A DNA stretch of 48,420 nucleotides from an uncultured Draconibacterium sp. (GTDB lineage Bacteria > Bacteroidota > Bacteroidia > Bacteroidales > Prolixibacteraceae): assembly GCF_913063105.1 (NCBI RefSeq), contig NZ_CAJXYQ010000025.1:1-48420 (forward strand), given 5' to 3'. The notes below the pieces were generated by a model. That model made no database searches. It saw nothing but the letters and a program-made list of their open reading frames with translations, and was not told where the DNA came from. Position numbers and translations under genes: made by a program. Below are positions 1-8,046 of the stretch, piece after piece; positions within the stretch are counted from its first letter, which is position 1, and the number at the start of each line of letters is the position of its first letter.

Positions 1-24
1 CGCTAATCTCATTTTTACTGGCAT
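1..24 (-). CDS. rpsP: 30S ribosomal protein S16, N-terminal fragment (probable)
   Basis: Only eight codons lie in the window, running off the left edge: the start codon is at 22-24 and the peptide begins MPVKMRLA. S16 of Bacteroidota typically begins MPVKIRL, so the match is good but short. A -7 promoter box lies about 32 bases upstream of the start, leaving a short untranslated leader, as expected for a strongly expressed ribosomal gene. Identity rests on eight residues plus the promoter and is therefore tentative. Confidence 0.55.
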
Positions 25-55
25 AATTCTATTTTTTAATTTTGAAAAATGTGGC

Positions 56-64
56 GCAAAGATA
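56..64 (-). promoter_or_regulatory. Promoter -7 box (TATCTTTGC) for the leftward gene
   Basis: On the minus strand this reads TATCTTTGC, a full match to the Bacteroidetes -7 consensus TAnnTTTG. It sits about 32 bases before the probable rpsP start. No clear -33 TTTG box was identified. Confidence 0.55.
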
Positions 65-131
65 GTATAAATTTCTGCTCCTAAAACTTTTATGCCATTA
101 TTTTTGGTTTTCTGTACTTTCTTAACTTTTC

Positions 132-164
132 AAAAAAAAGAAAGGATACGTCGCTGTATCCTTT
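132..164 (-). terminator. Rho-independent terminator after rfbB
   Basis: A 9-bp stem (141-149 with 156-164, AAAGGATAC/GTATCCTTT) with a 6-base loop is followed on the minus strand by a T-run (132-140). It lies about 30 bases beyond the rfbB stop codon and ends that transcript. Confidence 0.8.
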
Positions 165-192
165 TCTCATTTTATCTCTATTGCTACAGATA

Positions 193-1248
193 TTATCTTT
201 TCACATACTGCTCTTCATAATATTTCTGGTAATCGCCCGAAGTTACATTTTCCAACCATTCGGTATTTGCCAGGTACCAGTCGATGGTCTTTTCAATGCC
301 TTCTTCAAACTGTAATGATGGTTCCCAGCCCAGTTCATTTTTAATTTTTGTGGCATCAATAGCATAACGCAAATCGTGCCCGGCACGGTCTTTTACATAG
401 GTAATCAGTTTTTCTGAGGTTCCAATTTCACGGCCCAGTTTTTCGTCCATTTTGCGGCACATCACCCGAATCAGGTCGATGTTGGTCCATTCGTTAAAAC
501 CACCAATGTTATAGGTTTCGCCAATTTTCCCTTGGTGGAAAATTACATCAATGGCCCGGGCATGGTCAACTACCCAAAGCCAGTCGCGAACGTTTTCGCC
601 TTTACCGTAAACCGGCAAAGGCTTGTTGTTTTTAATGTTATGAATAAACAATGGAATCAGCTTCTCGGGGAATTGAAACGAACCATAATTGTTAGAGCAA
701 TTTGAAATTACAGCGGGTACACCAAAAGTGTCGTTATAGGCCCGCACAAAATGATCGGAACTGGCTTTTGATGCCGAATACGGACTGTGAGGATCATAAG
801 CGGTTTCTTCGGTAAACATTCCTTCGTCGCCTAATGAGCCATAAACCTCATCGGTTGAAATATGATAGAAGCGTTTGCCTTCAAAATTGTCTTTCCAGAT
901 ATGCTTAGCGGCGTTTAGCAAATTAACAGTGCCAATAACATTGGTAAATACAAACTCCGTTGGATTTGATATGGAACGGTCCACATGCGACTCGGCAGCC
1001 AGGTGAATAACACCATCAAACTGCTTCTCAATAAATAACTTTTGAATAAAATCGCTATCCACAATATCGCCTTTCACAAACTCGTAATTGGGTTTATTTT
1101 CGATATCCTTCAAATTGTTCAGGTTTCCGGCATAGGTAAGCTTATCCAGATTTACAATTTTGTAATCGGGATAATTATTTACAAATAAACGAACTACATG
1201 CGAACCGATAAATCCGGCGCCCCCTGTTATTAATATTGTTTTTTTCAT
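193..1248 (-). CDS. rfbB: dTDP-glucose 4,6-dehydratase
   Basis: Converts dTDP-glucose to dTDP-4-keto-6-deoxyglucose, the second step toward dTDP-L-rhamnose and related sugars of surface polysaccharides; cytoplasmic, NAD-dependent. It is an extended short-chain dehydrogenase. The start gives MKKTILITGGAGFIGSH, so the Rossmann glycine motif is at residues 8-14. The family signature STDEVYGSLG (Asp-Glu catalytic pair) and the YSASK active-site Tyr/Lys are present, as is the RDWLWVVDHARA segment. The reading frame extends 25 codons further upstream, but the ATG at 1248 places the first strand at the usual N-terminus. At 351 residues it has the normal length. The next gene, galE, also remodels nucleotide sugars, but terminators after both genes suggest separate transcripts. 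No other rml genes are in view. Confidence 0.95.
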   Translation of the reverse strand: MKKTILITGGAGFIGSHVVRLFVNNYPDYKIVNLDKLTYAGNLNNLKDIENKPNYEFVKGDIVDSDFIQKLFIEKQFDGVIHLAAESHVDRSISNPTEFVFTNVIGTVNLLNAAKHIWKDNFEGKRFYHISTDEVYGSLGDEGMFTEETAYDPHSPYSASKASSDHFVRAYNDTFGVPAVISNCSNNYGSFQFPEKLIPLFIHNIKNNKPLPVYGKGENVRDWLWVVDHARAIDVIFHQGKIGETYNIGGFNEWTNIDLIRVMCRKMDEKLGREIGTSEKLITYVKDRAGHDLRYAIDATKIKNELGWEPSLQFEEGIEKTIDWYLANTEWLENVTSGDYQKYYEEQYVKR

Positions 1249-1343
1249 GTTCAAGTTATTTATGTTCAAATGTAGCTTTTTCGTCAGAGAATTAGAAATT
1301 GCAGGAAAGTAAAATATGTTCAATTTTTCTGAAATACAATCAG

Positions 1344-1372
1344 AAAAAAGGCAGTGCCTTTAAGCACTGCCT
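1344..1372 (-). terminator. Rho-independent terminator after galE
   Basis: A 9-bp GC-rich stem (1349-1357 with 1364-1372, AGGCAGTGC/GCACTGCCT) is followed on the minus strand by six T residues. It lies 30 bases past the galE stop, between galE and rfbB. Confidence 0.8.
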
Positions 1373-1402
1373 ATTTAATCTGTTTTATTTCACCTGATAC
1401 GT

Positions 1403-2431
1403 TTATTCTATTCCCCGCACCTTTTTCTCCCAGTTCCATGCCGACAAGAGTGTTTCGTCCAGGCCTTTCTCTGCTTTCCAGCCCAATTCTTCATTGGCAT
1501 AAGTAGTGTCTGCCCAAATCTGTTCCACATCTCCTGCCCTGCGGTCAACAATTTTGTAGTTTAGCTTAAGGCCGGTAGCACGTTCAAAACCGGTAACCAC
1601 TTCAAGCACCGACAAACCATCTCCTGTTCCAAGGTTGAAGATTTCGTAATTTGTTTTGTTTTTACCTTGCAGTAAACGCTCAATAGCAATTACATGCGCT
1701 TTTGCCAAATCTACCACATTTATATAATCGCGAATGGCTGAGCCATCAGGCGTATTATAATCATCTCCAAAAACTTTTAATTCATCGCGCAAACCGGCCG
1801 CTGTTTGGGTAATAAACGGCACCAGGTTTTGTGGTACTCCTAAAGGCAGCTCTCCAATAAGAGCTGTTGGATGTGCCCCAATGGGATTAAAATAACGAAG
1901 CGCTATTCCTTTAATTCCGGGATAAGCAGCTACGCTCTCTTTTAAAATATCTTCACTTACCCGTTTGGTGTTTCCGTAAGGCGATTCGGCATCTTTTCGT
2001 GGTGTAGCCTCGGTTACCGGCAACTTTTCGGGCTGGCCATAAACGGTGCACGACGATGAAAAAACAATGTTTTCAACATTAAACTCTCGTTGACAATCTA
2101 ATAGGTTCATTAACGAAACCAGGTTATTTCGGTAATACTCCAAGGGAATACCCACTGATTCACCAACCGCTTTAAATGCGGCAAAATGAATAATGGCTTC
2201 AATGCCTTCATTTCGTTTAAAGAAATCTACTGTTTTCTCTTTATCAGCTAAATTAAATTGCTCAAAAGTTGGTTTCTTACCTGTAATTTTCTCGATGTTA
2301 TCTAAAACATCAAGACTTGAATTGGAAAGGTCGTCAATTACTACAACCTCGTAGCCCGACTCTTGTAATTCAACAACTGTATGGGAACCAATATAGCCGG
2401 TTCCTCCTGTTACTAAGATTTTTTTTGCCAT
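1403..2431 (-). CDS. galE: UDP-glucose 4-epimerase
   Basis: Interconverts UDP-glucose and UDP-galactose with tightly bound NAD; serves the Leloir pathway and supplies UDP-galactose for polysaccharides. The protein begins MAKKILVTGGTGYIGSH (Rossmann motif at residues 9-15). It has the SSSCTVYG catalytic segment, YGNTK (active-site Tyr/Lys), and the GDDYNTPDGSAIRDYINVVDLAKAH region typical of GalE. At 342 residues it has the usual length. The frame runs 14 codons further upstream, but the ATG at 2431 fits the family N-terminus. It is divergent from the HU/SPOR gene and separated from rfbB by its own terminator. Confidence 0.95.
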   Translation of the reverse strand: MAKKILVTGGTGYIGSHTVVELQESGYEVVVIDDLSNSSLDVLDNIEKITGKKPTFEQFNLADKEKTVDFFKRNEGIEAIIHFAAFKAVGESVGIPLEYYRNNLVSLMNLLDCQREFNVENIVFSSSCTVYGQPEKLPVTEATPRKDAESPYGNTKRVSEDILKESVAAYPGIKGIALRYFNPIGAHPTALIGELPLGVPQNLVPFITQTAAGLRDELKVFGDDYNTPDGSAIRDYINVVDLAKAHVIAIERLLQGKNKTNYEIFNLGTGDGLSVLEVVTGFERATGLKLNYKIVDRRAGDVEQIWADTTYANEELGWKAEKGLDETLLSAWNWEKKVRGIE

Positions 2432-2579
2432 GTTTTTTTGGTTTGAGCTGTAAAAATAAGAAAATAAGAACATATTTTTCTTTCGTTACCAAAACAAGTT
2501 TACCTTTTCAGAAAACTTAATTTTTAGGGAATTGCAGATTACTTTATGTTTTGTAATTTTACCATCTAAAATTAAACAA

Positions 2580-3728
2580 GTGAGTTTCGGTAAAGAAATA
2601 TATACCCTTCTGCTACAAAACGATATTGTAACAATTCCCGGGTTTGGTGCTTTTGTTTCAGAGTATCGCCCGGCGGAAATCAACGATAACAGCGATGAAA
2701 TAAAACCCCCGTCGAAAGCCATAACTTTTAACGATCATCTGAAAAACAATGATGGGCTACTGATTGGGCATATTGCTGAAAAACTACACATTTCGCATTT
2801 TGATGCCTTACTAAAAGTTGAAAAAGAACGCGATGAAATTCTTTTTCAGCTCGACAAAGGCGACGAAGTATTCATTGAAGGTGTTGGAACACTGAGTTAT
2901 AACGAACAGGGCAAAATTTCCTTCAGCGCTGCTGAAGACGAAAATATGCTACTTGACTCGTTTGGACTGGAAGCCTTAAGCGTTGATGAACCGGAACCTC
3001 AGGAGACAATAGAGTTAGAGCAAGAACCTGAGCCGGAAGCGAAAGACATTCTAATTGAAAAATCGGATGAAGAACCCTCTACCGAAATACAAAGTGCTGC
3101 AGCAAAACCTGTAGAAATTGAAGCTGAGCAAACAAACAGCGAAGCAGGGTGGGATAAAACAGCGAAAGAGAAATCTCCACAACAAATTACAGAAACGGAA
3201 CCTGTTGAGCAAGAAGAAAAAAAGAAGAAAAAAGCCTGGTTGTTTTTATTAATTCTTGTTCCGTTAATTGCAGTTGCCGGTTTTATTTGGTGGAAAGGAC
3301 AAAATCCTGCCCCTACCGAACTAAACCATACAAACAATACCCTATTAATTGAAGAAACGAAACCGACAGCTGAGGTAAATATTGACACGCTTGCAACTGA
3401 CACTGTTACTGTATTCGTTCAGGATTCGCTTGCAGCAAGTGACACCAGTGTTTCAAGCATAGAGGAAGAAGTAATTCCTGCAGAAATTCAAAGTGCTGAT
3501 TCTATTCGGTACTACCTGGTAGGTGGTAGTTTTTCGGTAAAAGAAAATGCCGATAATTACCTGCTCGAACTTCAACAAAAAGGACACGAGGCTTTTCATG
3601 TTGGGAAAAAAGGTCGTTTTTTTATTATTGGTATTGGCAGTTATAAAACCTTTGATGCAGCAGAAAGGGCGAAAAATGAATATATGAATAACAATCCCGG
3701 GGCAGAACTTTGGGTTTACAAAAAATAA
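2580..3728 (+). CDS. HU-CCDC81-type/SPOR domain membrane protein
   Basis: This layout matches the Bacteroidetes family with two tandem HU-like domains (named bacterial CCDC81-type HU), a membrane helix and a C-terminal SPOR domain. The HU-like part covers roughly residues 1-125 (note VTIPGFGAFV and IEGVGTLSY). An acidic Glu/Pro-rich linker, a KKKK stop and a membrane segment (about 219-238) follow, then a second linker and a SPOR domain (about 310-382) beginning YYLVGGSF. SPOR domains bind denuded septal peptidoglycan, so a role linking cell envelope and division is likely; whether the HU domains bind DNA is unknown. I chose the GTG at 2580 because MSFGKEIYTLL starts at the first helix; upstream codons read through a TAATTTTA promoter-like box (2554-2561). 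An upstream start at 2532 is formally possible. Confidence 0.8.
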   Translation: MSFGKEIYTLLLQNDIVTIPGFGAFVSEYRPAEINDNSDEIKPPSKAITFNDHLKNNDGLLIGHIAEKLHISHFDALLKVEKERDEILFQLDKGDEVFIEGVGTLSYNEQGKISFSAAEDENMLLDSFGLEALSVDEPEPQETIELEQEPEPEAKDILIEKSDEEPSTEIQSAAAKPVEIEAEQTNSEAGWDKTAKEKSPQQITETEPVEQEEKKKKKAWLFLLILVPLIAVAGFIWWKGQNPAPTELNHTNNTLLIEETKPTAEVNIDTLATDTVTVFVQDSLAASDTSVSSIEEEVIPAEIQSADSIRYYLVGGSFSVKENADNYLLELQQKGHEAFHVGKKGRFFIIGIGSYKTFDAAERAKNEYMNNNPGAELWVYKK

Positions 3729-3844
3729 AATTTTAAAACTTATTGATTTGAACAAACCTGTGTGCTGTAAAGCCTCAGTTCAGAAATAGAACCCCGTATA
3801 ATTGGAAGCAAAACAACTGAATTTTAATTCAACAAATAACAAAT

Positions 3845-3860
3845 AACGCTTGCAAGCGTT
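3845..3860. promoter_or_regulatory. 16-bp perfect palindrome upstream of the DoxX gene
   Basis: AACGCTTGCAAGCGTT is self-complementary over 16 bases and ends 18 bases before the DoxX start codon. It lacks a loop and a T-run, so a dimeric regulator's operator fits better than a terminator. No regulator gene is adjacent, and I cannot name the factor. Confidence 0.45.
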
Positions 3861-3877
3861 ATGTAAAAAACTGCTTT

Positions 3878-4243
3878 ATGAACATAGCACTCTGGATTAT
3901 ACAAATTATTTTAGCTGCACTTTTTTTAACCTCCGGTTCAATTAAGCTTGTTTTACACAAAGAAAAACTTGAAAAAGTTTTTGAATGGATAGACGACTTC
4001 TCGCAACCACAGCTAAAAATTATCGGAAGCTTTGAGGTGCTTGGCGGATTGGGGCTTTTTTTACCCGGTGTATATGCTACATTAATGATTTTGATACCGT
4101 TGGCTGCAATTGGGCTTGCTGTTATTATGATTTTGGCCATTATAGTTCATTACCGCAGGGATGAAAAAGGTGAATTAATAATTAATATCATCGTTTTACT
4201 CTTTCTCTTACTGGTTATTGTCGGCCGTTTTCTTTTGGGATAG
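3878..4243 (+). CDS. DoxX-family small membrane protein
   Basis: A 121-residue integral membrane protein with four predicted hydrophobic helices (about 4-24, 46-67, 69-89 and 99-119). The N-terminal helix IIQIILAALFLTSGSIKL and the following FEVLGGLGLFLPG are typical of DoxX/DoxD-like proteins. Members of this family are associated with quinone or thiol redox chemistry in some organisms, but most, including this one, have no proven function. It stands alone on the plus strand between the SPOR gene and dodecin. A 16-bp palindrome just upstream may control it. Confidence 0.75.
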   Translation: MNIALWIIQIILAALFLTSGSIKLVLHKEKLEKVFEWIDDFSQPQLKIIGSFEVLGGLGLFLPGVYATLMILIPLAAIGLAVIMILAIIVHYRRDEKGELIINIIVLLFLLLVIVGRFLLG

Positions 4244-4475
4244 CTGTATTGGCATCAAAAACAACCGGAACATTACCCCCCTGTTTCCCGAAAAAATAAC
4301 TTCCTGCCACCAAACTATTTGCGTTTACGTTTCGTAAAATGAAACGAGCATGTAAAACATTACACCCGAGAGGATTATAAAAATACGTGCGAGTTCCATA
4401 CTATACCGCTAAGAACAAATAATTTTAATAGTATGAAAACCTTTACAGTTTATTAGTAACCAAAATTGAAACGTT
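4244..4475. other. Intergenic region before dodecin
   Basis: No coding potential is seen on either strand. It contains a small hairpin (TTTAC at 4324-4328 with GTAAA at 4334-4338) and a pyrimidine-rich block. Nothing matched a riboswitch I recognise, although dodecins bind flavin. Confidence 0.4.
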
Positions 4476-4685
4476 ATGCCTAACAGTGTTTACAAAATCG
4501 TGGAGTTGGTAGGAAGTAGCCCCGTATCGTGGGAAAAAGCCGCTCAGAATGCCATAACTATGGCCTCAAAATCGTTGCGTGATTTACGAATTGCAGAAGT
4601 TTGCCAGATGGATATGCACATCAACGCAGGCGAAATTGAATCGTATCGTGTTAAACTGAAAGTATCGTTTAAATACGAAGATTAG
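4476..4685 (+). CDS. Dodecin family flavin-binding protein
   Basis: Dodecins are about 70-residue proteins that form hollow dodecamers and sequester flavins (FMN, riboflavin or lumichrome). This 69-residue protein fits in length and sequence: it opens with VYKIVELVGSSPVSWEKAAQNAI, and the strand-helix-strand-strand pattern ends with the typical YRVKLKVSFKYED strand. The canonical flavin-stacking Trp is present as W19. It sits alone on the plus strand, with the next gene convergent. Likely role: buffering free flavin in the cytoplasm. Confidence 0.85.
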   Translation: MPNSVYKIVELVGSSPVSWEKAAQNAITMASKSLRDLRIAEVCQMDMHINAGEIESYRVKLKVSFKYED

Positions 4686-4746
4686 CTGCTGTTTGTGGTT
4701 TAATTTAAGCCCCCAAATTATGCCGGTATTAAGCTGGCATCAGTAA

Positions 4747-5127
4747 CTATGTGCTTCGTTTCCTACCCTCCAAAACAAGCCCGGCCGAACTGAAATGTAA
4801 TCGTTGGTGTTTTTTTAAAAGCAAAGAGTCAAGCTGCCGGGCAAGGTCGTATTGTATAAAAATATATTCATCAAAACCCACAAGATTTACTGGTTCGGCA
4901 GCGTAAATATGATTATCATTCAAAATCCAGGGCCCGGTTTCGTTTTCAAGATAAAAGAATCGCTCGGTTCTTATTCCAAAATAATACAACTGTAAACCCG
5001 GTTTTTGCAGATAGAAGGGAGCAGAATATTTTACTAATTCTTCTGTTACTATTGGTGAAGAATTACGGCAACCAATAAGCAAAAAAAGACAACAATACAT
5101 CAAACGAAAGAAATACATTATTTTCAT
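4747..5127 (-). CDS. Small lipoprotein of unknown function
   Basis: Not recognised. 126 residues with a hydrophobic N-terminus ending in a lipobox (LLIGC, Cys at about residue 20), so an inner- or outer-membrane lipoprotein is predicted. The mature part is about 105 residues, rich in aromatic residues (YYFGIRTERFFYLENE) and probably beta-rich, with a basic C-terminus. Either ATG at 5127 or 5118 would serve as start. It is followed by a convergent dodecin gene, and the mtnP terminator lies just upstream, so it should have its own promoter. Confidence 0.55.
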   Translation of the reverse strand: MKIMYFFRLMYCCLFLLIGCRNSSPIVTEELVKYSAPFYLQKPGLQLYYFGIRTERFFYLENETGPWILNDNHIYAAEPVNLVGFDEYIFIQYDLARQLDSLLLKKHQRLHFSSAGLVLEGRKRST

Positions 5128-5147
5128 GCCTCAATATAGAAAACACA

Positions 5148-5181
5148 TAAAAAAAAGCGGCCCTCGATATAGAGACGCCGC
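5148..5181 (-). terminator. Rho-independent terminator after mtnP-mtnA
   Basis: On the minus strand GCGGC pairs with GCCGC (5177-5181 with 5157-5161) with an inner CTC/GAG pair, followed by an eight- to nine-base T-run. It lies about 150 bases past the mtnP stop, before the lipoprotein gene. Confidence 0.65.
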
Positions 5182-5330
5182 CGGAAACTGAATAGCCAAA
5201 CAAAGCAGGTTGGCTGAATTATTTAGTACTAACTGAACGGTAATAAAAACTGCGTTTCATGGCTTTGATGCAGTTGTTAAACAACTTACAAATGTTATGC
5301 CAAAATCGTATTTTCACTCGTTTGTTGCAC

Positions 5331-6083
5331 CTATTTTTTAAATGACGTTATGGTTTCAGAAAGAAGTTTAATTACATTCCCAACATTTTCGTTAAAAACA
5401 CTCAACACTTCTTCCCAGGTAACCGGGGCTTCATCTACGTTCCAACAATCATAATCGGTACTTAATGCCACTGCGGCATAAGGTATTTCCAGCTCGTTAG
5501 CCAAAATACACTCGGGTGCGGTCGACATATTTATAACATCGGCACCCCAGGTCCGAAACATATTTGATTCGGCTCGTGTAGAAAATCGTGGCCCTTCAAT
5601 GGTAATTACCGTTCCGGTTTTATGAAAGCGGAGATTAAGTTTACGGGCATTGTCAATCAAATTCTCGCGTATATTCCAACAAAACGGGTCGGACATTGGC
5701 GTGTGATGCAACTGACCGTTTTCAAAATTCTCGATAAAAGTATTTTTCCTAAACCGCGTAAAATCAATAAACTGGTCAAGCACAACAAGTTCTCCTCTGC
5801 CAATTTCTAACCTAAGACTTCCGCAAGCTGTTGTAGCCAGTATGTGCGTGCATCCGAGCTCCTTTATTGCCCAAAGGTTAGCGCGGTTATTTACCTGTGT
5901 AGGCGGAATAGAATGATCGCGGCCATGCCGGGATAAAATACAAACATCAACTCCTCCGATTTTCCCGTACTTAAAGGTCGACGATGGCATTCCGTATGGT
6001 GTTTTATGCTCCACTTCACTGGGTTCATGCAGGATATTCGGATCCTCCAGTCCTGAGCCTCCAATTATTGCAATTTTTGTCAT
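5331..6083 (-). CDS. mtnP: S-methyl-5'-thioadenosine phosphorylase
   Basis: Cleaves 5'-methylthioadenosine with phosphate to adenine and 5-methylthioribose 1-phosphate, recycling the by-product of polyamine synthesis and radical SAM enzymes. The PNP/MTAP family motifs are clear: IIGGSGLEDP at the N-terminus, SRHGRDHSIPPTQVNNRAN (phosphate and substrate binding), TTACGSL, and INMSTAPECILANELEIPYAAVALSTDYDCW near the C-terminus. At 250 residues it is near the normal length. Its start overlaps the mtnA stop by four bases (ATGA arrangement), so the two are translationally coupled, and MtnA uses the MtnP product. Hypoxanthine or adenosine specificity cannot be excluded by eye, but the mtnA neighbour supports MTA. 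Confidence 0.92.
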   Translation of the reverse strand: MTKIAIIGGSGLEDPNILHEPSEVEHKTPYGMPSSTFKYGKIGGVDVCILSRHGRDHSIPPTQVNNRANLWAIKELGCTHILATTACGSLRLEIGRGELVVLDQFIDFTRFRKNTFIENFENGQLHHTPMSDPFCWNIRENLIDNARKLNLRFHKTGTVITIEGPRFSTRAESNMFRTWGADVINMSTAPECILANELEIPYAAVALSTDYDCWNVDEAPVTWEEVLSVFNENVGNVIKLLSETITSFKK

Positions 6084-7192
6084 AACTTATTTTTTATTTT
6101 GTCAGGATACATCTCTGAAATACTTTTTTTATTGGCCTTGCAAATGCCACGTTCGCTTATTAAAGCCGTAACCAATCGTGCCGGGGTTACATCAAATCCA
6201 TAATTGGCAACTTTGCTATTTTCAGGAATTAAATTCACTGATTTTAATTCATTTTCATGCCACCCTTCAATTTCGGCAACTTCTGTTCCATCGCGCTCTT
6301 CAATTGGAATTTCTTTCAAACCATCTGTCATTTCCCAATCAAAAGTACTTGAGGGCAGTGCCACATAAAAGGGTATTTTATTATCAAAAGCTGCTAATGC
6401 TTTTAAATAGGTTCCAATTTTATTGGCCACATCACCGGTACTTGTAGTTCTGTCGCTGCCAACAATTACCAGGTCAACCTTTCCGTGCTGCATTAAATGG
6501 CCACCGGTATTGTCTGGTATAACTGTGTGCGGCACGCCCTGTTCGCCAAGCTCGTAGGCTGTTAAGCGAGCTCCCTGGTTACGCGGACGTGTTTCATCTA
6601 CCCAAACATGCACGGGAATTCCTTTTAAAAATGCTTTGTAGATGGGAGCAGTAGCTGTTCCCCAGTCGATACAAGCCAACCATCCGGCATTACAGTGAGT
6701 AAGAATATTTACTACTGCGCCTTTCTTCTTATAAATGGCTTCAATAAGCTTGAGGCCGTGCTCGCCAATGGCTGCTCCAAAGTTTATTTCTTCTTGCTTT
6801 AAAGCTTCCACTTTTGCCAGCACCAGCTCTGTAAGGGCTTTCTTATTTTTGTTTTCGAGTATAAAATTTAGGAGTTCGTCAACTGCAAAAGCCAAATTAA
6901 CAGCTGTTGGCCTTGCTGTTTTTAAATGGTTGCCAACTGCGCGAATTTCCTGTTCAAAATTTGTTGTCTTTAAATTAAAAAGAGCCAGGTACATACCGTA
7001 GGCTGCTGTAATACCAATCAAAGGGGCGCCTCTTACCACCATTTCTTTGATGGCGAAATAAGCATCACCGGGAGTGAGCAATTGAAAAACTTCGAAACAA
7101 AACGGCAGTTTTCGCTGGTCGATAACCTCAACTATTGCCGGGTTTGTTTTGTTTATCCAAATGGTATGATGATGTGTTCCCTTAATTTTCAT
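6080..7192 (-). CDS. mtnA: 5-methylthioribose-1-phosphate isomerase
   Basis: Isomerises 5-methylthioribose 1-phosphate to methylthioribulose 1-phosphate in methionine salvage. It belongs to the eIF2B-like fold family. Key features are VVRGAPLIG (about 52-60), the catalytic Cys167 in LTHCNAGWLA, WVDETRPRNQGARLTAYEL, and Asp247 in VGSDRTTSTGDVANKIGTY. The 80-residue Cys-Asp spacing equals that of the Bacillus enzyme (C160/D240). Length 370 is normal. It is first in a two-gene operon with mtnP. No mtnB, mtnC, mtnD or mtnK, nor an aldolase for the DHAP shunt, lies nearby, so the downstream route must be encoded elsewhere or differ. Confidence 0.93.
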   Translation of the reverse strand: MKIKGTHHHTIWINKTNPAIVEVIDQRKLPFCFEVFQLLTPGDAYFAIKEMVVRGAPLIGITAAYGMYLALFNLKTTNFEQEIRAVGNHLKTARPTAVNLAFAVDELLNFILENKNKKALTELVLAKVEALKQEEINFGAAIGEHGLKLIEAIYKKKGAVVNILTHCNAGWLACIDWGTATAPIYKAFLKGIPVHVWVDETRPRNQGARLTAYELGEQGVPHTVIPDNTGGHLMQHGKVDLVIVGSDRTTSTGDVANKIGTYLKALAAFDNKIPFYVALPSSTFDWEMTDGLKEIPIEERDGTEVAEIEGWHENELKSVNLIPENSKVANYGFDVTPARLVTALISERGICKANKKSISEMYPDKIKNKL

Positions 7193-7396
7193 GCCTAAAA
7201 TTTTTAGTTTTCAGGTGGTTCTAAATGAAGCTCGCCTGTTTTTAATCTTTCACTTAGGTGTGAGTAACTTTTATCATGCTCGTTTCATTACCTGAATTTT
7301 GGCTTTATGGGTTTGAATTATTTCAATCCGGAAAGCCTGCTATTTTTGTTAGCAACAAGTTTAACATGAAATTAAAAAAGATTTTACCTAAATGTT

Positions 7397-7405
7397 TAAT
7401 TTCGC
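7397..7405 (+). promoter_or_regulatory. Near-consensus -7 box (TAATTTCGC) before the HAD gene
   Basis: One mismatch from TAnnTTTGC, located 18 bases upstream of the HAD phosphatase start, the usual distance in this window. No -33 box was identified with confidence. Confidence 0.4.
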
Positions 7406-7422
7406 AGAATAAATTTTAAGAA

Positions 7423-8046
7423 ATGAAAGCAGACCTTTCGAACATTAAAAATATCATTTTCGATTTAGGCCGGGTTTTATTAAACCTCGATTTTGATGCA
7501 TCAATACAAGCGTTTCAGCAACTGGGCAGCAACGGCGAACTGTTAGACCATAAAAATGCCTATGCCGATCCGGCATTTTACCAGCTGGAAATTGGCAAAA
7601 TAAGTCCGGATGAATTCAGAACTACAGTAAGGAAACTACTTAATAACTCCAATGCCAGCGACACTGAAATTGATGATGCCTGGTATGCTATGATTCTGGA
7701 TATTCCTGAAAACCGGGTAAAAAAGCTGTTGGAACTCGGTAAAAATTATAAGGTTTTTCTTTTTAGCAACACCAACCAAATTCATATCGACAAATTGCTC
7801 CCCGAGTTTAAAGCGCAACATGGTATCGACTTTCCATCGTTATTTGATGCGGTTTATTACTCGCACGAACTTAACGACCGAAAACCAGAGGTAAGTTCGT
7901 TTGACAAAGTAATCTCGCTGGCCAATGTTGTTCCGGCAGAAACCTTGTTTGTTGACGATTTGGAAAAGAATATAATTGGCGCCCAACAGGCCGGATTACA
8001 AACCTTTTGGTTGCAAGAAGGCATGGAAATGGCTGAATTATTTTAA
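7423..8046 (+). CDS. HAD-family phosphatase (YihX-like)
   Basis: A 207-residue haloacid-dehalogenase superfamily hydrolase, subfamily IA. Motif I is IIFDLGRVL, giving the nucleophilic Asp; the usual second Asp is Gly, as in the YihX group that hydrolyses alpha-D-glucose 1-phosphate and related sugar phosphates. Motif II is LFSNTN, motif III is the Lys of RKPEVSSF, and motif IV is FVDDLEKN. A helical cap spans about residues 18-85. Substrate cannot be predicted. It is divergent from mtnA and convergent with the fused cyclophilin gene, with the two 3' ends overlapping by nine bases. Adjacency to methionine salvage is probably coincidental, since it does not resemble MtnX. Confidence 0.82.
   Translation: MKADLSNIKNIIFDLGRVLLNLDFDASIQAFQQLGSNGELLDHKNAYADPAFYQLEIGKISPDEFRTTVRKLLNNSNASDTEIDDAWYAMILDIPENRVKKLLELGKNYKVFLFSNTNQIHIDKLLPEFKAQHGIDFPSLFDAVYYSHELNDRKPEVSSFDKVISLANVVPAETLFVDDLEKNIIGAQQAGLQTFWLQEGMEMAELF

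Noticed and set aside
1249..1323. Upstream extension of rfbB
   Set aside because: The frame stays open for 25 more codons, but the sequence is unlike the family and the ATG at 1248 gives the normal first strand.
2999..3403. 134-codon minus-strand frame over the HU/SPOR gene
   Set aside because: It is the mirror of the repetitive acidic linker of the plus-strand gene and has low-complexity Ser/Phe composition.
4244..4475. FMN riboswitch upstream of dodecin
   Set aside because: The conserved FMN riboswitch helices were not found; only one short hairpin is present.
7423..8046. HAD gene as mtnX or mtnC of methionine salvage
   Set aside because: The motifs match the YihX group rather than enolase-phosphatases, and it is transcribed divergently from mtnA.
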